Notes under the pieces: generated by a model | The model's input: the letters and a program-made list of their open reading frames with translations, nothing else | Databases searched by the model: none | Told to the model about the DNA's origin: nothing | Source: Acidovorax_G sp046289925 | GTDB lineage: Bacteria; Pseudomonadota; Gammaproteobacteria; Burkholderiales; Burkholderiaceae_C | DNA length: 13,788 bases | Direction: 5' to 3' | NCBI GenBank assembly: GCA_046289925.1 | Contig: JBKBUN010000087.1 | Coordinates: 1-13,788 of the forward strand | Shown: positions 13,729 through 13,788 of the stretch, one piece after another | Layout: each line of letters starts with the position of its first letter | How positions within the stretch are numbered: position 1 is the first letter of the stretch | Position numbers and translations under genes: made by a program

Positions 13729-13788
13729 AGCAATTCGTCCGGGGTGCCACCATCGTTTGGGTGGTGTTCCGTTATGGGCTCGACAGCC
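13725..13788 (+). CDS. ubiB: ubiquinone biosynthesis regulatory protein kinase UbiB, N-terminal fragment
   Basis: Only 21 codons are present before the window ends: MKQFVRGATIVWVVFRYGLD followed by S. This fits the UbiB N-terminus ('-R---I--V--RYGLDE'), and the gene follows ubiJ in the order ubiE-ubiJ-ubiB known from E. coli. UbiB is an atypical kinase-like ATPase of the inner membrane needed for ubiquinone synthesis or handling. The start overlaps the ubiJ stop by four bases. The remainder of the gene cannot be judged. Confidence 0.85.
   Translation, partial: MKQFVRGATIVWVVFRYGLDS

Overview
The window is GC-rich bacterial DNA with long ORFs and short intergenic gaps. Gene content and protein style (a Bug/TctC-type binding protein, a phosphate-type ugp operon, a very large FAD/Fe-S oxidoreductase, and ubiE, Tim44-like, ubiJ and ubiB in a row) point to a betaproteobacterium of the Burkholderiales, most likely Comamonadaceae (Acidovorax-like). 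The genus is inferred from family resemblance, not from a search.

Left part (1-5455). The 3' end of a Bug-family solute-binding protein runs on the + strand and stops at 328. It converges with a complete minus-strand operon ugpB-ugpA-ugpE-ugpC-ugpQ (5455 down to 453), in the same order as E. coli ugpBAECQ. It encodes a periplasmic binding protein, two permeases, an ATPase and a cytoplasmic phosphodiesterase for importing glycerol-3-phosphate and glycerophosphodiesters and releasing G3P. A Pho-box-like direct repeat about 140 bases upstream of ugpB suggests phosphate-starvation control. A terminator-like hairpin between ugpB and ugpA could let the binding protein be made in excess over the membrane parts.

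Middle (5456-6363). About 0.9 kb between divergent genes holds no convincing gene. It contains the Pho box, a short tandem repeat, and a 180-bp element bounded by perfect 22-bp inverted repeats and flanked by possible 4-bp duplications, which looks like a MITE or REP-type insertion.

Right part (6364-13788, all + strand). A 1310-residue protein fuses a FAD-linked 2-hydroxyacid dehydrogenase-type half to a ferredoxin-like and double cysteine-rich (CCG) half. It overlaps by 4 bases a HIT-family protein, followed by a DUF971/GBBH-like small protein, the quinone methyltransferase ubiE, a Tim44-like membrane protein, the SCP2 protein ubiJ and the first 21 codons of ubiB. UbiE, UbiJ and UbiB all serve ubiquinone biosynthesis, and the large oxidoreductase is of a type that often passes electrons to quinone, so the cluster may join a quinone-reducing dehydrogenase to the supply of its acceptor. 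The most unusual local feature is a perfect 7-bp hairpin followed by five Ts whose loop begins with the ubiJ start codon.

I found no wholly new multi-gene system. The best leads are the ubiJ start hairpin, the MITE-like element, the uncharacterised substrate of the 1310-residue oxidoreductase, and the two regulatory structures of the ugp operon.
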